Counted from the stretch's first letter, positions 9,119 to 19,091 are shown. The stretch: 64,000 nt of DNA from Flammeovirga kamogawensis (GCF_018736065.1 NZ_CP076128.1:4031001-4095000); one strand, 5' to 3'. Notes: a model not told the origin generated them from the sequence alone. Made by a program: numbers and translations.

Positions 9119-9484
9119 ATGAATATCTCATCATCTTTTCTAACAGAAGTTTTAAAAGAAAAATTTGAAAAATATAGTCATTCAGCTGATTTAGTAGAAG
9201 GATTACGCTTGGCACAAGTTGCTTACGATGGCTTATCTTTTGAAGATCAAGAAGACTTGAAAATATTTATTGAAGGTAATGATTTGCCACATTCACGTGC
9301 TATTATCGAAGAATTAGAGCGTAGAACATCTTTAAAGAAAAAGGTAGCAGACCTACAATTAGAGTTGGACCGTTTGGTTAATATCCAATTCAATAAAAAA
9401 TTAAAATATAATGTTGAAGAGGAAATAAATGTGTATATGGACCGTATTATTATATTAGAAACATGTACAATGCCTCAGAATTAG
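9119..9484 (+). CDS. Hypothetical protein with C-terminal coiled coil
   Basis: 121 aa from ATG 9119. A GTG at 9044 would add 25 residues. I prefer 9119 because its ATG overlaps, as ATGA, the stop of a 16-codon frame (9072-9122) behind an AAGGAGG. The N-terminal half is helical and acidic. Residues about 60-115 form a heptad-like helix (IEELERRTSLKKKVADLQLE). No enzyme motif is seen and no family was recognised. It lies between an orphan terminator and a strong terminator, so it is probably monocistronic. Confidence 0.6.
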   Translation: MNISSSFLTEVLKEKFEKYSHSADLVEGLRLAQVAYDGLSFEDQEDLKIFIEGNDLPHSRAIIEELERRTSLKKKVADLQLELDRLVNIQFNKKLKYNVEEEINVYMDRIIILETCTMPQN

Positions 9485-9507
9485 TAAATACTTTATTATT
9501 AGAGTAT

Positions 9508-9548
9508 TAGCCTTGTAATATATAGAAATATTGCAAGGCTTTTTTTGT
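9508..9548 (+). terminator. Rho-independent terminator
   Basis: AGCCTTG.AATAT / ATATT.GCAAGGCT (about 9509-9540) followed by T7. Confidence 0.85.
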
Positions 9549-9634
9549 GCAAATCTTTTTGTTAATTACTTTTTAGACAATAATAATTTTGTAAATTAGG
9601 CTACTGATTATTACTTATAACTACCTCTTCTAAT

Positions 9635-10138
9635 ATGTTAAACACTTCCCGTAAATTACGCAAGCAGTTTATTCAATTCATTGATGAACATTCGACAGAA
9701 GAATTGAATACAATTCCTGATGGCTTTAAGAATAACATCATTTGGAATTTTGGACATAGTGTTGTTTCACACCAAAAGTTATGTTATCAACTTTCGGGAG
9801 TGAACCCACCTGTTGAAGAAAAGTGGATTGAGATGTTTTCTAAAGGAACATACCCTACACGTGATCTTTCATCTGCAGAAATTAATGAGTTAAAAGCTGC
9901 AGGTTTACAGTTGATAGAGCAGTTAGATAAAGATTTTGCTGCTGGACTATTTAAGTCTTACAAAACATTTGTAACAGGGATAGGGGTAACGATACATACT
10001 GTTGCAGAAGCAGCAGAGTTGAGTGTGTTACACGAAGCAATACATTTAGGATATGCTAAATGTCAGAAGAAGATAATTGACCATCAGAAAAAAGAAGAAT
10101 GCACGAAAATGGAAAACAAGGAAGCTATAAGCCTGTAG
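9635..10138 (+). CDS. DinB/YfiT-like four-helix putative metalloenzyme
   Basis: 167 aa. Four-helix DinB_2-type protein. Candidate metal ligands are the His in NFGHSV (about residue 48) and the two His in VLHEAIHLGY near the C-terminus. The family includes thiol-dependent transferases such as BstA. The substrate cannot be told. Its last 40 bases overlap the start of the Rof-like gene in another frame, so the two are expressed together. Confidence 0.75.
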   Translation: MLNTSRKLRKQFIQFIDEHSTEELNTIPDGFKNNIIWNFGHSVVSHQKLCYQLSGVNPPVEEKWIEMFSKGTYPTRDLSSAEINELKAAGLQLIEQLDKDFAAGLFKSYKTFVTGIGVTIHTVAEAAELSVLHEAIHLGYAKCQKKIIDHQKKEECTKMENKEAISL

Positions 10139-10329
10139 CTTGTTCTTTGTATGATCAATATGAGATATGGGCAATGCATAAAGCAGTATTGCAAATTACG
10201 TATCAGGATAAAGTAATAGAAGCTTCTATTAAAACACTTAAAGTGATAGATAAAGTAGAATATGCAATTCTATCAAATGGTTTGCAAATACGACTTGATG
10301 ATATTGTAAAGGTTACTGAGATACAGTAG
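10099..10329 (+). CDS. rof: Rof (YaeO)-like Rho-binding antiterminator
   Basis: 76 aa. The order of features matches the ROF family: YKPVACSLYDQYE near the start (E. coli YQPINCDDYDNLE), a central DKVIEASIKTLKVIDKVEYAIL and a terminal IRLDDIVKVTEI. This is an Sm-like barrel that binds the primary RNA site of Rho and blocks termination. It begins 40 bases inside the DinB-like gene, so it is probably translated by coupling. Its 3' end overlaps the convergent phosphatase gene by 17 bases. Identity is by eye. Antitermination activity is inferred from the family. Confidence 0.72.
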   Translation: MHENGKQGSYKPVACSLYDQYEIWAMHKAVLQITYQDKVIEASIKTLKVIDKVEYAILSNGLQIRLDDIVKVTEIQ

Positions 10330-11812
10330 TAAAACGAAATCCAGCTACCAAAACATCATCTACCTGCATAATGTTATCGGGTAGAGTATTTTTCCATTGA
10401 TGAAATTCTGAAGAAAGACTCTGTTTTTGTATTAAAGCAGAGTTGTCTGTAATATTTTGTAAAAGAGATCTAAACTTTGCTGGTTTGTATTTCTTATTAT
10501 CAATTCCTCCAAACTGATCTTCAAAACCATCTGAATACATATATGCCATCATATCATCTTCTATTTTGATACTATGGTTAATACAGTGGTTTATGGGCGA
10601 AAACTGCCCTCCGATATAATAACGACTTCCTTTATATAAAGATACTTTATCCTTTTTAACAATAGTAAGTGGGCTTTTAGCTCCTGCAAATGTAAAATGT
10701 GTGGCAGCAGGATCTAGTGGAATACTAAGAATAGACAGTGCCATACCATCTTCATTATTGGTTTCTTTTTGTTGTAAAAGAGAGTTAAGCCGCAAGTGCA
10801 TTTTTTCTATAATATACGTTGGGTCAGATATATTCTCCTGTACCAGTCTATCTAATAAAGACACTGCTAGCATACTCATTAAAGCACCAGGAACTCCATG
10901 CCCTGTACAATCTCCTATAACTATAACTTGTGCTGAGTCTGTTTTTCCAAACCAATGAAAATCGCCACTAACAATGTGTTTGGGTTCATTAAAAATAAAA
11001 TATTCGGATACTTTAGCTATTTTATAAAAAGATAGAGGAAGTAACGTACGTTGTATACGTTGTGCATATTGTAACGAATTTTCTATATCTAAATATTGTG
11101 TTGAAAGGATGTCATTCTGTTCTGAAATTTTTTCTTTTTGTAATGACAATTTATTGTTTTGCTCTAATGTAATTTGATATAGATTTTGTGTTTTTTCCTG
11201 TTCTTTTTTAAATAGGTATAGATTCTGAAAACTTAAAAAAGTATTACGATACTTGATATACAATACCAAAGATGTAGCAATACTGATAGCGATAAAGTTA
11301 GGCAGAGGTAAAAAGCTAGAATGATGATTTGTGAAATCAGTATGATGTCCTATCCCTAAAGCGAATAAAAACACTAAAAAGCCACTATTTAATAATAATA
11401 ATACTGAAACTATAGGAAGAATACTGTAAAGGAAAAGTAACAATTGAATTGCACTTATAATATATAAACCTGATACAAATAATTCATGATCAAAAGCTAA
11501 GTATGTTACACCATAAAGACTATAAACTATAGTACTAATACAGGCTCCGTATAATGGGATCCAATATTTTTTTAATTTACTCTCAAGAGGAAATGTGAAA
11601 CGTAAAAATAAAGTAATAAAGCAAAGTAAAATTGAAGGAATTCGAAATGCTGTAAATGCTATATTATTAAATATTCTAAAGTCATCTAAAACAAAATAGG
11701 TGATTATGATTAAATAAGGTATAAAATAATATGGGATCGCTTTGTAACATTTATGTACTCGCTCAATATAGTAAGCCTTAGGTAAACTTTCTTTTAAGTG
11801 TGAGGTGTTCAT
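10313..11812 (-). CDS. SpoIIE-type serine phosphatase with membrane sensor domain
   Basis: 499 aa. Six to seven membrane helices in residues about 20-200 are followed by a coiled coil (about 200-245, EQEKTQNLYQITLEQNN). A PP2C-like SpoIIE domain follows, with metal-binding motifs SGDFHW, IGDCTGHGVPGALM and YSDGFEDQFGG. Such proteins dephosphorylate anti-sigma-antagonist-like proteins in partner-switching pathways. No anti-sigma or STAS gene is adjacent. It is convergent with and overlaps the rof-like gene. The signal sensed by the membrane part is unknown. Confidence 0.88.
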   Translation of the reverse strand: MNTSHLKESLPKAYYIERVHKCYKAIPYYFIPYLIIITYFVLDDFRIFNNIAFTAFRIPSILLCFITLFLRFTFPLESKLKKYWIPLYGACISTIVYSLYGVTYLAFDHELFVSGLYIISAIQLLLFLYSILPIVSVLLLLNSGFLVFLFALGIGHHTDFTNHHSSFLPLPNFIAISIATSLVLYIKYRNTFLSFQNLYLFKKEQEKTQNLYQITLEQNNKLSLQKEKISEQNDILSTQYLDIENSLQYAQRIQRTLLPLSFYKIAKVSEYFIFNEPKHIVSGDFHWFGKTDSAQVIVIGDCTGHGVPGALMSMLAVSLLDRLVQENISDPTYIIEKMHLRLNSLLQQKETNNEDGMALSILSIPLDPAATHFTFAGAKSPLTIVKKDKVSLYKGSRYYIGGQFSPINHCINHSIKIEDDMMAYMYSDGFEDQFGGIDNKKYKPAKFRSLLQNITDNSALIQKQSLSSEFHQWKNTLPDNIMQVDDVLVAGFRFTTVSQ

Positions 11813-11856
11813 GGTTTAAATAGTGGATAAACTATTGATAATACGAGGGGCAAGTA

Positions 11857-12159
11857 CTATTTTTTTCCAATCATTCTTCGAAACATACGCTTTTCAAAAG
11901 CCCAGAAAAATTTAAATTGGCCCAAAACAGTTCCCCAAATTAATAACAGTATTTGATAACAAGGTAGCCCAATAAAAAAGAAAGCTAGAATACGGATAAA
12001 TGTTGAGCTCTCTGAGGTGATACCAAATAGTGGATAAACATATGGCTTTACAGTATACATAAACGTGGTGCCCGTAATAGCAAACACAAGTAGAATAACA
12101 ATTACTTGCCCTCCACTTTTAACATTCCAACGTTTTTTAAGTTTATCAATAAAGCTCAT
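11857..12159 (-). CDS. DUF6787-like small membrane protein
   Basis: 100 aa with two to three hydrophobic helices (about residues 19-38, 55-85). The basic N-terminal KKRWNV and the C-terminal GQFKFFWAFEKRMFRRM resemble the Bacteroidota DUF6787 family. It lies just upstream of the phosphatase gene on the same strand with a 44-base gap, so the two may be co-transcribed. Function unknown. Confidence 0.65.
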   Translation of the reverse strand: MSFIDKLKKRWNVKSGGQVIVILLVFAITGTTFMYTVKPYVYPLFGITSESSTFIRILAFFFIGLPCYQILLLIWGTVLGQFKFFWAFEKRMFRRMIGKK

Positions 12160-12411
12160 TTAATAACTTATTTTATTCTGTAGTAAATATACTTTAAAAT
12201 AATAGAGGTAATTATATTGGTTAACATTTTTCAAGAAAAATAGAGCTATTATTCATTTTTCTTGAAATTATTATCCAATAAAACTTTAAGAATTCGTGTT
12301 GTATTGATCTTTTCGCATATTTTTGTGAAAATTTTTTGAGTCTACCTGTATAAAAACGTTAATAGTTTTGTTAGATATATACAGATAGATAGAGAGTTAG
12401 AGAAATACAAG

Positions 12412-12419
12412 TAACTTTG
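12412..12419 (+). promoter_or_regulatory. Candidate -7 element (TAACTTTG) before lepA
   Basis: Fits the Bacteroidota pattern TAnnTTTG only six bases before the lepA ATG. No clear -33 TTG was seen, so the call is tentative. Confidence 0.25.
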
Positions 12420-12424
12420 TCAAT

Positions 12425-14227
12425 ATGGACAAGATGGAAAATATACGCAACTTTTCGATTATTGCACACATCGACCACGGTAAGAGTACCTTGGCGGATC
12501 GTTTGTTGGAATCTACCCAAACGGTTTCTCAACGAGATATGCAAAATCAGTTGTTAGATAATATGGATTTGGAGCGTGAACGTGGTATCACTATTAAAAG
12601 TCACGCTGTACAAATGGATTACATTCAAGATGGACAGGAGTATGTATTGAACTTAATTGATACACCTGGTCACGTCGATTTTTCTTATGAAGTTTCAAGA
12701 TCAATTGCTGCCTGTGAAGGAGCATTGTTGATTGTAGATGCTTCTCAGGGAATTGAGGCGCAGACAATTTCTAACTTGTACCTTGCCATGGAACATGACC
12801 TGGAAATTATTCCAGTAATGAATAAAATTGATTTACCGCACGCAAACCCAGAAGTAGTAGCAGATCAGATTATGGATTTGATTGGCTGTGAACGTGAGGA
12901 TATTGTAGAAGCATCTGGTAAAACAGGTTTAGGTGTAGATAAAATTCTAGAAGCAATTGTAGAAAGAATACCGGCACCTAAAGGAGATCCAAAAGAACCT
13001 CTTCAAGCCTTGATTTTTGATTCTGTATATAACTCATTTAGAGGAATTGAGGTATACTACCGTATTTTAAATGGTACATTAAAAAAGGGAGACCTTGTAA
13101 AATTTGTCAACGCGGGCAAAGAGTACAAAGCTGATGAAATTGGTGTATTAAAATTAGATCAGGAAGCTAGAAAATCTATATCAGCAGGTAATGTAGGTTA
13201 CATTATATCTGGTATTAAAGAAGCTAAAGAGGTAAAAGTTGGTGATACAATTACTTTAACTGAAAACCCTTGTGCTGAATCAATCCAAGGTTTTGAAGAT
13301 GTAAAACCAATGGTATTTGCTGGTATTTATCCAGTTGACACTACAGAATATGAAGATTTAAGAGCATCACTAGAAAAGCTTCAGTTAAATGATGCGTCTT
13401 TAGTGTGGGAGCCAGAAACTTCTGTAGCCTTAGGTTTTGGTTTCCGTTGTGGATTCTTAGGAATGCTTCACTTGGAGATTGTTCAAGAACGTTTAGAACG
13501 TGAGTTCAATATGACGGTAATTACAACAGCTCCTTCGGTACAGTACCATGCATTTTTAAATAATGCAGAAAAAACTAAAGTTGTTGTAAATGCACCTTCG
13601 GATATGCCTGACCCTAGTAAGTTAGATCATATTGAAGAACCATATATTAAAGCCAATATTATCTCTAAAGCAGAATATGTAGGTCCGATTATGAACTTAT
13701 GTATGGAGAAACGTGGTGAGTTGAAAAATCAAGTGTATTTAACAACTGACCGTGTAGAGCTAATTTTTGAAATTCCTTTATCTGAAATTGTTTTTGACTT
13801 TTTCGATAAGTTGAAAACAATCTCAAGAGGATATGCATCTTTAGATTATGAATTAATTGGTTTCCGTGCTTCTAAATTAGTACAATTAGATATTCTTTTA
13901 AATAACGATCCTGTAGATGCATTCTCTGCTATTGTACATAGAGATGGAGCTTATGATCGTGGAAAGAAAATTTGTGAAAAGCTAAGAGAGGTAATTACTC
14001 GTCAGCAATTCGAAATTCCAATTCAAGCAGCAATTGGTACTAAAATTATTGCCAGAGAAACAATCAAGGCATTGCGTAAAAACGTAATTGCAAAATGTTA
14101 TGGTGGTGATATTTCTCGTAAACGTAAGTTACTAGAGAAGCAGAAAAAAGGTAAAAAACGTATGCGTCAGCTAGGTAATGTAGAAGTAACGCAAGAAGCG
14201 TTCATGTCTGTATTGAAAGTAGACTAA
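12425..14227 (+). CDS. lepA: Elongation factor 4 (LepA), ribosome-associated GTPase
   Basis: 600 aa, the standard length. GTPase motifs: AHIDHGKST (14-22), switch [10 protein letters not shown], and NKID. The EF-G-like domains II, III and V follow, and the LepA-specific C-terminal domain ends with [21 protein letters not shown]. The protein acts on stalled or mistranslocated ribosomes. It is a single gene followed by a strong terminator. A second ATG three codons in is possible. Confidence 0.97.
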   Translation: MDKMENIRNFSIIAHIDHGKSTLADRLLESTQTVSQRDMQNQLLDNMDLERERGITIKSHAVQMDYIQDGQEYVLNLIDTPGHVDFSYEVSRSIAACEGALLIVDASQGIEAQTISNLYLAMEHDLEIIPVMNKIDLPHANPEVVADQIMDLIGCEREDIVEASGKTGLGVDKILEAIVERIPAPKGDPKEPLQALIFDSVYNSFRGIEVYYRILNGTLKKGDLVKFVNAGKEYKADEIGVLKLDQEARKSISAGNVGYIISGIKEAKEVKVGDTITLTENPCAESIQGFEDVKPMVFAGIYPVDTTEYEDLRASLEKLQLNDASLVWEPETSVALGFGFRCGFLGMLHLEIVQERLEREFNMTVITTAPSVQYHAFLNNAEKTKVVVNAPSDMPDPSKLDHIEEPYIKANIISKAEYVGPIMNLCMEKRGELKNQVYLTTDRVELIFEIPLSEIVFDFFDKLKTISRGYASLDYELIGFRASKLVQLDILLNNDPVDAFSAIVHRDGAYDRGKKICEKLREVITRQQFEIPIQAAIGTKIIARETIKALRKNVIAKCYGGDISRKRKLLEKQKKGKKRMRQLGNVEVTQEAFMSVLKVD

Positions 14228-14243
14228 TTTCGTTAGAAAATAG

Positions 14244-14283
14244 AAAAGCGATAGTTCCTTTAACCGAACTATCGCTTTTTTTT
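14244..14283. terminator. Bidirectional terminator after lepA
   Basis: 14-bp stem AAAAGCGATAGTTC (14244-14257) / GAACTATCGCTTTT (14266-14279), then T. Confidence 0.9.
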
Positions 14284-14593
14284 ATTTTAATTTTTTTAGG
14301 AATGAAATACCATACTGAGTACGCATACGTTCTAAAAGCCATTTTCTAGCTTCTATATTTTTATTACCTCCTATGAGAATGTAATAGAGCCAATCTTCGG
14401 TATGGAGATGACTAAATTTATAGGTTCTACACATAGGTTTTTCATCGTAATTATTGATAAAGTAATAAACATGCATATATAACATACCAAGGTTGTCATT
14501 TACGCCATCATGGATTAGGCTAAATTCAACTTTATCAATTTTGACCTCTCTATTTCCGCTTTCTTCTTTAGAAATAAAGTCTGAGACTTTCAT
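14282..14593 (-). CDS. Hypothetical protein
   Basis: 103 aa, soluble, no signal peptide. Mixed alpha/beta with a central VYYFINNYDEKPMCRTYKFSHLH and a C-terminal helix (NKNIEARKWLLERMRTQYG). No motif or family recognised. It is convergent to lepA and shares its terminator. Confidence 0.55.
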   Translation of the reverse strand: MKVSDFISKEESGNREVKIDKVEFSLIHDGVNDNLGMLYMHVYYFINNYDEKPMCRTYKFSHLHTEDWLYYILIGGNKNIEARKWLLERMRTQYGISFLKKLK

Positions 14594-14727
14594 ATTTTAC
14601 TTTTGGGTGAATACTTAGGTATCAAGAAGTTACATAATATTTGAGACACTACAATAGAAAAGCAAAATTCAATTTTTTAAATATGATCGCTTTAAGATTC
14701 TATTGTGTAATAAAAATATAATCACAA

Positions 14728-15096
14728 TTATAAAGAGTTTGGTGCAACAAAGTATATTGTTGTTTCGGGTTGCTCTATAGGAATAATATAAGTTTGTTCA
14801 GGAACAGCAATTTCTTCTGTGGGTAGAAATTCAGGTTGAGATACCACTAAATTACCAATAACATTGTGGATAGTGACTTCTGTTTGGTCGGTTTTAAAAT
14901 TCCACTCGGCCAAACCTGCTTGATGTGATATGACAGCAATTCCAGAGTCTAAGCCAGAAATAGTGGCCGCTGTCCAATCAAATTTTAATGTAACAGTTCT
15001 TGGAACAGTGGAGTCTACATCTTTTACACAGGCAGAAATTATAAAGCTCCCAAGAATTAATAAGGATAGGTTTTTAAGTAAAGTTATTGTTCGCAT
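14728..15096 (-). CDS. Small lipoprotein of unknown function
   Basis: 122 aa from ATG 15096. A longer start at 15129 adds 11 residues with no signal character. Lipoprotein signal MRTITLLKNLSLLILGSF with lipobox IISAC. The mature part is beta-rich and ends PETTIYFVAPNSL. Not recognised. Confidence 0.6.
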   Translation of the reverse strand: MRTITLLKNLSLLILGSFIISACVKDVDSTVPRTVTLKFDWTAATISGLDSGIAVISHQAGLAEWNFKTDQTEVTIHNVIGNLVVSQPEFLPTEEIAVPEQTYIIPIEQPETTIYFVAPNSL

Positions 15097-15225
15097 CGTC
15101 TTTTGTTTATCTATTATTAGATAAATCAACGTAAAGAGGAGGTGTAAGTTTGAAATGAAAACATTTTTTAAGGACTTACTAGTACTTAATCATAAAAAAA
15201 ACGAAAAGCATTTCTTTAAAACAAG

Positions 15226-15233
15226 TACATTTG
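15226..15233 (+). promoter_or_regulatory. Candidate -7 element (TACATTTG)
   Basis: Matches TAnnTTTG and is followed by the typical CA start-site pattern five to seven bases before the glycosyltransferase ATG. This implies a very short leader. Confidence 0.4.
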
Positions 15234-15237
15234 CAGC

Positions 15238-16860
15238 ATGGAATCAAATAGTATTACAGAAAGTAGAGCAACCCAAATTGTTCTAAGGCTAATTATAATA
15301 AGTTCTATTGTTCGTGCAGTGATAGGTGGAACGATGGAATTTAGTAATGACGAGGTGTATTATTGGACGTACGCATTGTACCCTTCATTAAGTCATTTTG
15401 ATCACCCTCCAATGGTAGGATGGGTAATTCAACTTTTTACATTAAATCTAGCACTCCCTTATGAATTTTTTATGAGGTTAGGAGGTGTTGTTTTTGCCGG
15501 AATTAATACATTTCTAGCATTTAAAATAGCTTCTAAATTAAAAGATAGTGTTGCAGGTATTTACGCTGCCTTTTTGTATACATCATCAATATATGCATCT
15601 ATTTTGGCAGGGATATTTATTATTCCAGATACTCCACAAACGTTATTCTGGATGTTGAGTATTTATTTCTTATTAAACTCTTTACCTGCTGAAAAAATAG
15701 GCAAGGAGGAACGTAAGAATTTATTATTGGCTGGTCTTATGATTGGTTTGGCTGGATTATCAAAATACCATGCTGTTTTTATTGGTCTTGGGGTAGCATT
15801 ATATGTAATAATTTGTGATAGAAGATGGTTAAAAGATTGGAGTATATGGGCTGCAGGTGCTATAGCAATAGCTTGCCTTTTCCCTGTTGTATATTGGAAC
15901 TATGCCAATGATTTTATCAGTTTTACATTCCATACTGATAGAGTAACACCTACCTTAGAGTTACGCTTAGATTACTTTTTTACTGAAATAGGAGGACAGA
16001 TAGCTTACAACAATCCATGGAATTGGTATTTGATTATTGCCGCCATGATAGGAATAGCTAAAGGAAAAAAGGTAATGGATAAAAAGTCGTTACAAGTATT
16101 GTTATTTAACGGACTGCCATTAATACTTGTATTTACTTCATTTGCGTTGTTTAGAAGAACTTTACCACACTGGACTGGACCGGGATATTTACCTTTAATA
16201 ATTATTACAGCTGTGTATTGGAGAGTTAAATTGGTAGATTCAAAAGCAAAAAATGCATGGAGGTTATGGAAACCTAGACGAATTGTTGGAGCAACTACAT
16301 TTTTATCTATCGTATTAGCAATAGCGTTTTGGTTAATTAATTTTAGTCCGTTAAATGTAGGTAAAACAAATTTGGAAGATCCGAAGAACTTTGGAGAATA
16401 TGATTTTACGCAAGATATGTACGGTTGGCGTCAAATTAATAAGAAATTAAAACCATTATTAGCCAAAGATCTTGAAGAAGAAAAGATGAAACCAAATGCT
16501 AAATTTGTAGCTTATGAATGGTTTCCTGGTACACATATCGATTTTTATATTGCTTATCCAAATAAGCACCCTCTGATATTAATGGGATCTTGGGATGAAA
16601 TACATAAGTATGCATGGATAAATAAAGAGCGAGGAGGATTAGAAAAAGGAGAAGATGTTTACTTTTTAAATGTAAGTAATTGGGGACGAGATGTAGATAG
16701 ACAATTCGGTAAATATTTTGATCAGATTGAAGAAGTAGGCCGAGTAGAAGTAGATAGAGCTGGTAAACTAATGCGTTATGCATATTTGTATAGATTACGA
16801 GGTTACAAAGGAAACTTTAACTTCCCTGATCCAAACGAGAAACACCATAAATTAAATTAA
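15238..16860 (+). CDS. ArnT/PMT-like (GT39/GT83) membrane glycosyltransferase
   Basis: 540 aa with about ten to twelve membrane helices in the first 380 residues and a soluble C-terminal part. The first periplasmic loop carries the acidic catalytic motif NDEVYYW, followed by HFDHPPMVGW, as in ArnT and PMT_2 enzymes. These transfer sugars from polyprenyl-phosphate donors to lipid A, proteins or glycans. The following PAP2 gene starts 13 bases downstream, so a shared operon is likely and lipid-linked envelope glycosylation is inferred. Confidence 0.82.
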   Translation: MESNSITESRATQIVLRLIIISSIVRAVIGGTMEFSNDEVYYWTYALYPSLSHFDHPPMVGWVIQLFTLNLALPYEFFMRLGGVVFAGINTFLAFKIASKLKDSVAGIYAAFLYTSSIYASILAGIFIIPDTPQTLFWMLSIYFLLNSLPAEKIGKEERKNLLLAGLMIGLAGLSKYHAVFIGLGVALYVIICDRRWLKDWSIWAAGAIAIACLFPVVYWNYANDFISFTFHTDRVTPTLELRLDYFFTEIGGQIAYNNPWNWYLIIAAMIGIAKGKKVMDKKSLQVLLFNGLPLILVFTSFALFRRTLPHWTGPGYLPLIIITAVYWRVKLVDSKAKNAWRLWKPRRIVGATTFLSIVLAIAFWLINFSPLNVGKTNLEDPKNFGEYDFTQDMYGWRQINKKLKPLLAKDLEEEKMKPNAKFVAYEWFPGTHIDFYIAYPNKHPLILMGSWDEIHKYAWINKERGGLEKGEDVYFLNVSNWGRDVDRQFGKYFDQIEEVGRVEVDRAGKLMRYAYLYRLRGYKGNFNFPDPNEKHHKLN

Positions 16861-16873
16861 ATCTTATACGTAT

Positions 16874-17458
16874 ATGCAACCATTTGAGTGGGAACAAGAA
16901 CTTTTTCTGTTCTTAAATAGTCATCATACAGCTGCTTCAGATTCGTTTTTTTGGTGGATTACAACACCTATAAATTCATGGCCTCTATATGTGTTTTTAA
17001 TAGGTTTTATGTTTTGGAAATTTGGTTGGAAACAATCCATAATCTTCCTTGTAGGGCTAGGCATTGCTATAGGTTTAGCAGATGTTATTGCCTCTCAAAT
17101 TTTTAAACCTTTGGTAAATAGACCTCGTCCATCGCATGATCCAGCAATTGAGGGTCTAGTACATACGCTACATGGTTACAAAGGAGGTCCGTTAGGCTTT
17201 GTTTCCTCTCATGCATCTACCTCTATGGCAATAGCTTTATATTTCTTTTTAGAATGGAGAAAAAAAGTGAAATGGGTAGGGTTATTATTTGTGTGGACAG
17301 CAGTATACTCTTACAGTAGAATTGCAGTAGGCGTTCATTTTGTAGGTGATATTTTGGGCGGATGGCTTGTAGGAGTTATTGCAGTAATAATTGCTATAAA
17401 AATACTTCACTTTGTGCAAGAAAAATATAACCCATGGGGACTGATTAAAAAGGAGTAG
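16874..17458 (+). CDS. PAP2-superfamily membrane phosphatase
   Basis: 194 aa with about six membrane segments. Phosphatase motifs: KPLVNRPRP, SSHASTSMA (PSGH-like, with Ser-Ser-His) and SRIAVGVHFVGD. It follows the glycosyltransferase gene closely and is probably co-transcribed, suggesting recycling of the polyprenyl phosphate carrier or lipid A dephosphorylation. The 3' end overlaps the convergent lipoprotein gene by 14 bases. Confidence 0.83.
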   Translation: MQPFEWEQELFLFLNSHHTAASDSFFWWITTPINSWPLYVFLIGFMFWKFGWKQSIIFLVGLGIAIGLADVIASQIFKPLVNRPRPSHDPAIEGLVHTLHGYKGGPLGFVSSHASTSMAIALYFFLEWRKKVKWVGLLFVWTAVYSYSRIAVGVHFVGDILGGWLVGVIAVIIAIKILHFVQEKYNPWGLIKKE

Positions 17459-18308
17459 GTTCTGCGTAGCTAATGGTATGTATAATTTGTTTTGTAGGCA
17501 TATCACTTTGAGAAGAAATCATGGAAATTGAAGTAGGGAATAAATCATCGTTATAGATTGTTCTATACTCAATACGTGTGTTTTCTTCTACAACACTTGC
17601 AATTTGGGTAAGCAAATTTGCCGAGTTTGGAGATGTTGAAAAGTAAGGAGTGAAATGAATATCTTGAAATTGTTGTGCTAATAGCATTTCTGTTCTTATG
17701 GATGAAGAAATAAAAATGCTGTAGGAATTTGGATTGTAGATGAAATTTATCTCCGAATCTGGTTTTTGACCGTCAATAACAACAAGAGAATTAAATATTT
17801 TTTCTGTAGTTATAGTACCTTTTTCATAAGTATAAATATGAGTTTTTGATGTCACATAATTAATGACACTATATAACTGATCAGTAGATTGTTGATTGAT
17901 TACTCTTAATACAATATTACCATCTACTGATATAGAATAACTATTTTCTTCGGGTTTATCATAATTGAAAGTATATGTTTTAAGTACTACTTGTAAATCA
18001 ATTGAAGTAAACTCGATACTAGAAATTCTATTATTATCATTATAATTAAAAAAAGCCTGTACGGTAGAATCATTCTGAAATGTTTGAGAGATTACAGAGA
18101 AATTACCTGATTCTGTAAAATAAAGAAGCATATCTTTAATGTCTTCATTTTGAGGTGTATAAAGGTTATACTCAAAATGTATTGAGGCAGGGAATGCAAT
18201 AGGGTCTAATCCCGTGTCAGGGGTATCACTACTATCCTCTATAAGTCCGCAAGAGAAAGTGATAACAAAAAAGATAAAGGCTAATTTACGGCTGAGTAAT
18301 TTCGTCAT
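17445..18308 (-). CDS. Lipoprotein of unknown function
   Basis: 287 aa. Lipoprotein signal with lipobox TFSC (Cys20) and an acidic tether EDSSDTPDTGLD. The mature part is beta-rich with alternating hydrophobic strands and no recognised motif. It overlaps the end of the EI24 gene by 23 bases and so is probably in the same operon. Not recognised as a family. Confidence 0.6.
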   Translation of the reverse strand: MTKLLSRKLAFIFFVITFSCGLIEDSSDTPDTGLDPIAFPASIHFEYNLYTPQNEDIKDMLLYFTESGNFSVISQTFQNDSTVQAFFNYNDNNRISSIEFTSIDLQVVLKTYTFNYDKPEENSYSISVDGNIVLRVINQQSTDQLYSVINYVTSKTHIYTYEKGTITTEKIFNSLVVIDGQKPDSEINFIYNPNSYSIFISSSIRTEMLLAQQFQDIHFTPYFSTSPNSANLLTQIASVVEENTRIEYRTIYNDDLFPTSISMISSQSDMPTKQIIHTISYAEPTPF

Positions 18309-19080
18309 GAATATTGAGCTCTTTTAAGGTTAAGCCAGTGGCAACAACACTAATAATAGGAGAGAAGATACTACCAACAATAGGAATCATTGCAAGTATA
18401 CCACCTCCAAAACCAGCTGTTGTTGTTAAGGTTTTGTGAGATTGAATAAATCGCTTACTCTTATCTATATTAACATTCCAGTTTTCAAAATAGTTGTCTA
18501 GAATATCATATCCATAAAAATAACCATTTATACACATACTTAAAAACATAAAGAAAAAACCAATGATAGGTATAAATGTAAATGGCATTAAAATAAGAGA
18601 ATAAGTAATAGTCTTTATTGCATTTGGGAGTGTAATTTTAAAAAGCATTTGCCCAAAACGCTGCATACTAAAAGAAGGTCCTACTTTTTGATCGAATAAG
18701 ATATTATTCACTTTTTCAGTTAGACTATCAAGAATAGGAAAACTGATTATACTTAAAATTGTAGGGTAAATTAATAAAGAAGTAATCAGTACAGGTATTT
18801 CTATTAGAATAAAGAGTGTCCAATAAAGGTAAGTATCAACATTAGTAGATGTATAGTTTTTAATCCATTCTTCTAAAGAATTAATAATACTAAAATCTTG
18901 AATTGATAAAATGAGTTTATTGCTAAAATATACCCCTCCGCTAAGCATACCTAGAGACAGTGCAATAGCAAAAATACTTATATACAGATAGTATTTGCCT
19001 AGTTTGTGCTTCTTTATGAAAGTATGAGCACTAAAAAAGTTTTTGATACTTAGCTTAGTAATATTTATTTGTGTGTTCAT
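18286..19080 (-). CDS. EI24-domain integral membrane protein
   Basis: 264 aa with about six membrane helices. The layout, the PILDSLTEKVN segment after the second or third helix, and a C-terminal glycine-rich GFGGGILAMIPIVGS hairpin match EI24/CysZ-like proteins. CysZ transports sulfate in gamma-proteobacteria. In Bacteroidota the function is not established. It lies between yigZ and a lipoprotein gene on the same strand. Confidence 0.75.
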   Translation of the reverse strand: MNTQINITKLSIKNFFSAHTFIKKHKLGKYYLYISIFAIALSLGMLSGGVYFSNKLILSIQDFSIINSLEEWIKNYTSTNVDTYLYWTLFILIEIPVLITSLLIYPTILSIISFPILDSLTEKVNNILFDQKVGPSFSMQRFGQMLFKITLPNAIKTITYSLILMPFTFIPIIGFFFMFLSMCINGYFYGYDILDNYFENWNVNIDKSKRFIQSHKTLTTTAGFGGGILAMIPIVGSIFSPIISVVATGLTLKELNIHDEITQP

Positions 19081-19091
19081 TAATAATAAGA

